43,302 nucleotides of DNA from Duodenibacillus massiliensis (GTDB lineage: Bacteria > Pseudomonadota > Gammaproteobacteria > Burkholderiales > Burkholderiaceae_F): assembly GCF_900128485.1 (NCBI RefSeq), contig NZ_LT635861.1, positions 208,129-251,430 of the forward strand, given 5' to 3'. Of the stretch, positions 43,052-43,302 are shown piece by piece. Position 1 is the first letter of the stretch. Each line of letters opens with the position of its first letter. The translations under genes were made by a program, and so were the position numbers. Under the pieces are notes generated by a model. That model was not told where the DNA came from. It saw only the letters and a list, made by a program, of their open reading frames with translations, and made no database searches.

Positions 43052-43302
43052 ATGGAGAACAGTTTGAAAGTTTTTGTGTTGAATATGCGCGGGCAACCGC
43101 TCATGCCGTGCTCCCCGCCCAAGGCGCATAAGCTCCTTCGGGCCGGGAAGGCCGTGCCTGTGCGCCGAACGCCCTTTGTGATTCAACTGACGGTGCCGAC
43201 GGGCGAAACCAAGCAGCCGATCACCTTGGGTGTGGATGCGGGCTACAAGCACGTCGGCCTGAGCGCAACGACCGCCAAGGAAGCGTTGTTGGCTTCCGAG
43301 GT
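43052..43302 (+). CDS. iscB: IscB-family RNA-guided nuclease, N-terminal part (3' end outside window)
   Basis: The first 83 residues are visible. After MENSLKVFVLN comes the PLMP domain hallmark GQPLMPCSPPKAHKLLRAGK, then VPVRRTPFVIQL (the RRxRR-type segment), a short linker, and the RuvC-I motif LGVDAGYKHVGLS with the catalytic Asp at D62. These are the N-terminal features of IscB, the ancestor of Cas9, encoded by IS200/IS605-superfamily ISC elements. The ATG at 43052 has GAGGT 8 bases upstream. The bridge helix, HNH and the rest lie beyond the window, so IscB versus the HNH-less IsrB cannot be decided. The frame is open to the last base. Confidence 0.85.
   Translation, partial: MENSLKVFVLNMRGQPLMPCSPPKAHKLLRAGKAVPVRRTPFVIQLTVPTGETKQPITLGVDAGYKHVGLSATTAKEALLASE

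Overview
The window (about 43.3 kb, GC-rich, dense genes on both strands) looks like chromosomal DNA of a betaproteobacterium of the order Burkholderiales, most likely a gut-type member of the Sutterellaceae. This is inference: the glyA-nrdR-ribD-ribE and ribH-nusB-thiL-pgpA-pncC blocks are typical of that order, and an anaerobic DcuC-type dicarboxylate carrier, a C69 dipeptidase and compact operons with decayed accessory genes fit an asaccharolytic, amino-acid- and organic-acid-using anaerobe. No taxonomic marker such as rRNA is present.

Layout. 1-5.9 kb: 3' end of mltA, erpA (Fe-S delivery), a DcuC-family carrier, metG (minus strand) and the Fe-S carrier ATPase mrp/apbC. 5.9-11.6 kb (all minus): recN and nadK in one unit, a TrxR-like ferredoxin/flavodoxin-NADP reductase, and a BepA-like M48 periplasmic metalloprotease. 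11.7-16.8 kb (plus): moaC-azlC-azlD, a relic-like 550-bp gap, glnS with an unusual insertion of about 100 residues, and endonuclease I. 16.8-18.3 kb (minus): a HipBA-type toxin-antitoxin locus whose hipA is frameshifted and truncated. 18.4-28.2 kb (plus): glyA, nrdR, ribD, ribE, an Old Yellow Enzyme, then a three-gene efflux unit (TolC-like, HlyD-like, and one protein made of two fused ABC-2 permeases). 28.2-28.8 kb: a graveyard holding the 5' ends of an AAA ATPase gene and a PAP2 phosphatase gene, with two striking repeat structures. 28.8-35.1 kb: C69 dipeptidase, two tandem paralogous glycosyltransferases (one with an 11-base G tract in its coding strand), an AraC-type regulator and a small membrane protein. 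35.3-38.6 kb: ribH-nusB-thiL-pgpA-pncC. 38.6-39.9 kb: a remnant of kdpD and a kdpE with a lost acidic-pocket residue. 39.9-43.3 kb: pyrF, a TnpB-like 5' remnant with a 20-bp perfect hairpin, a U32-family (TrhP-like) protein, and, running off the end, a structured RNA region followed by the N-terminus of an IscB-family RNA-guided nuclease.

The strongest candidates for closer study are (1) the IscB/omega-RNA (HEARO) locus placed directly at the stop codon of the U32 gene, so its predicted guide would be copied from the end of that host gene; (2) the probably phase-variable glycosyltransferase, in which slippage of the G tract would exchange the C-terminal tail rather than simply truncate the protein; and (3) a set of unexplained repeat arrays (an 11-bp direct repeat array with core TTTNACGC, tandem 22-bp palindromes, paired hairpins after recN) lying beside decayed genes. 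Riboflavin genes are split over two loci (ribD-ribE and ribH), with no FMN riboswitch recognised at either.
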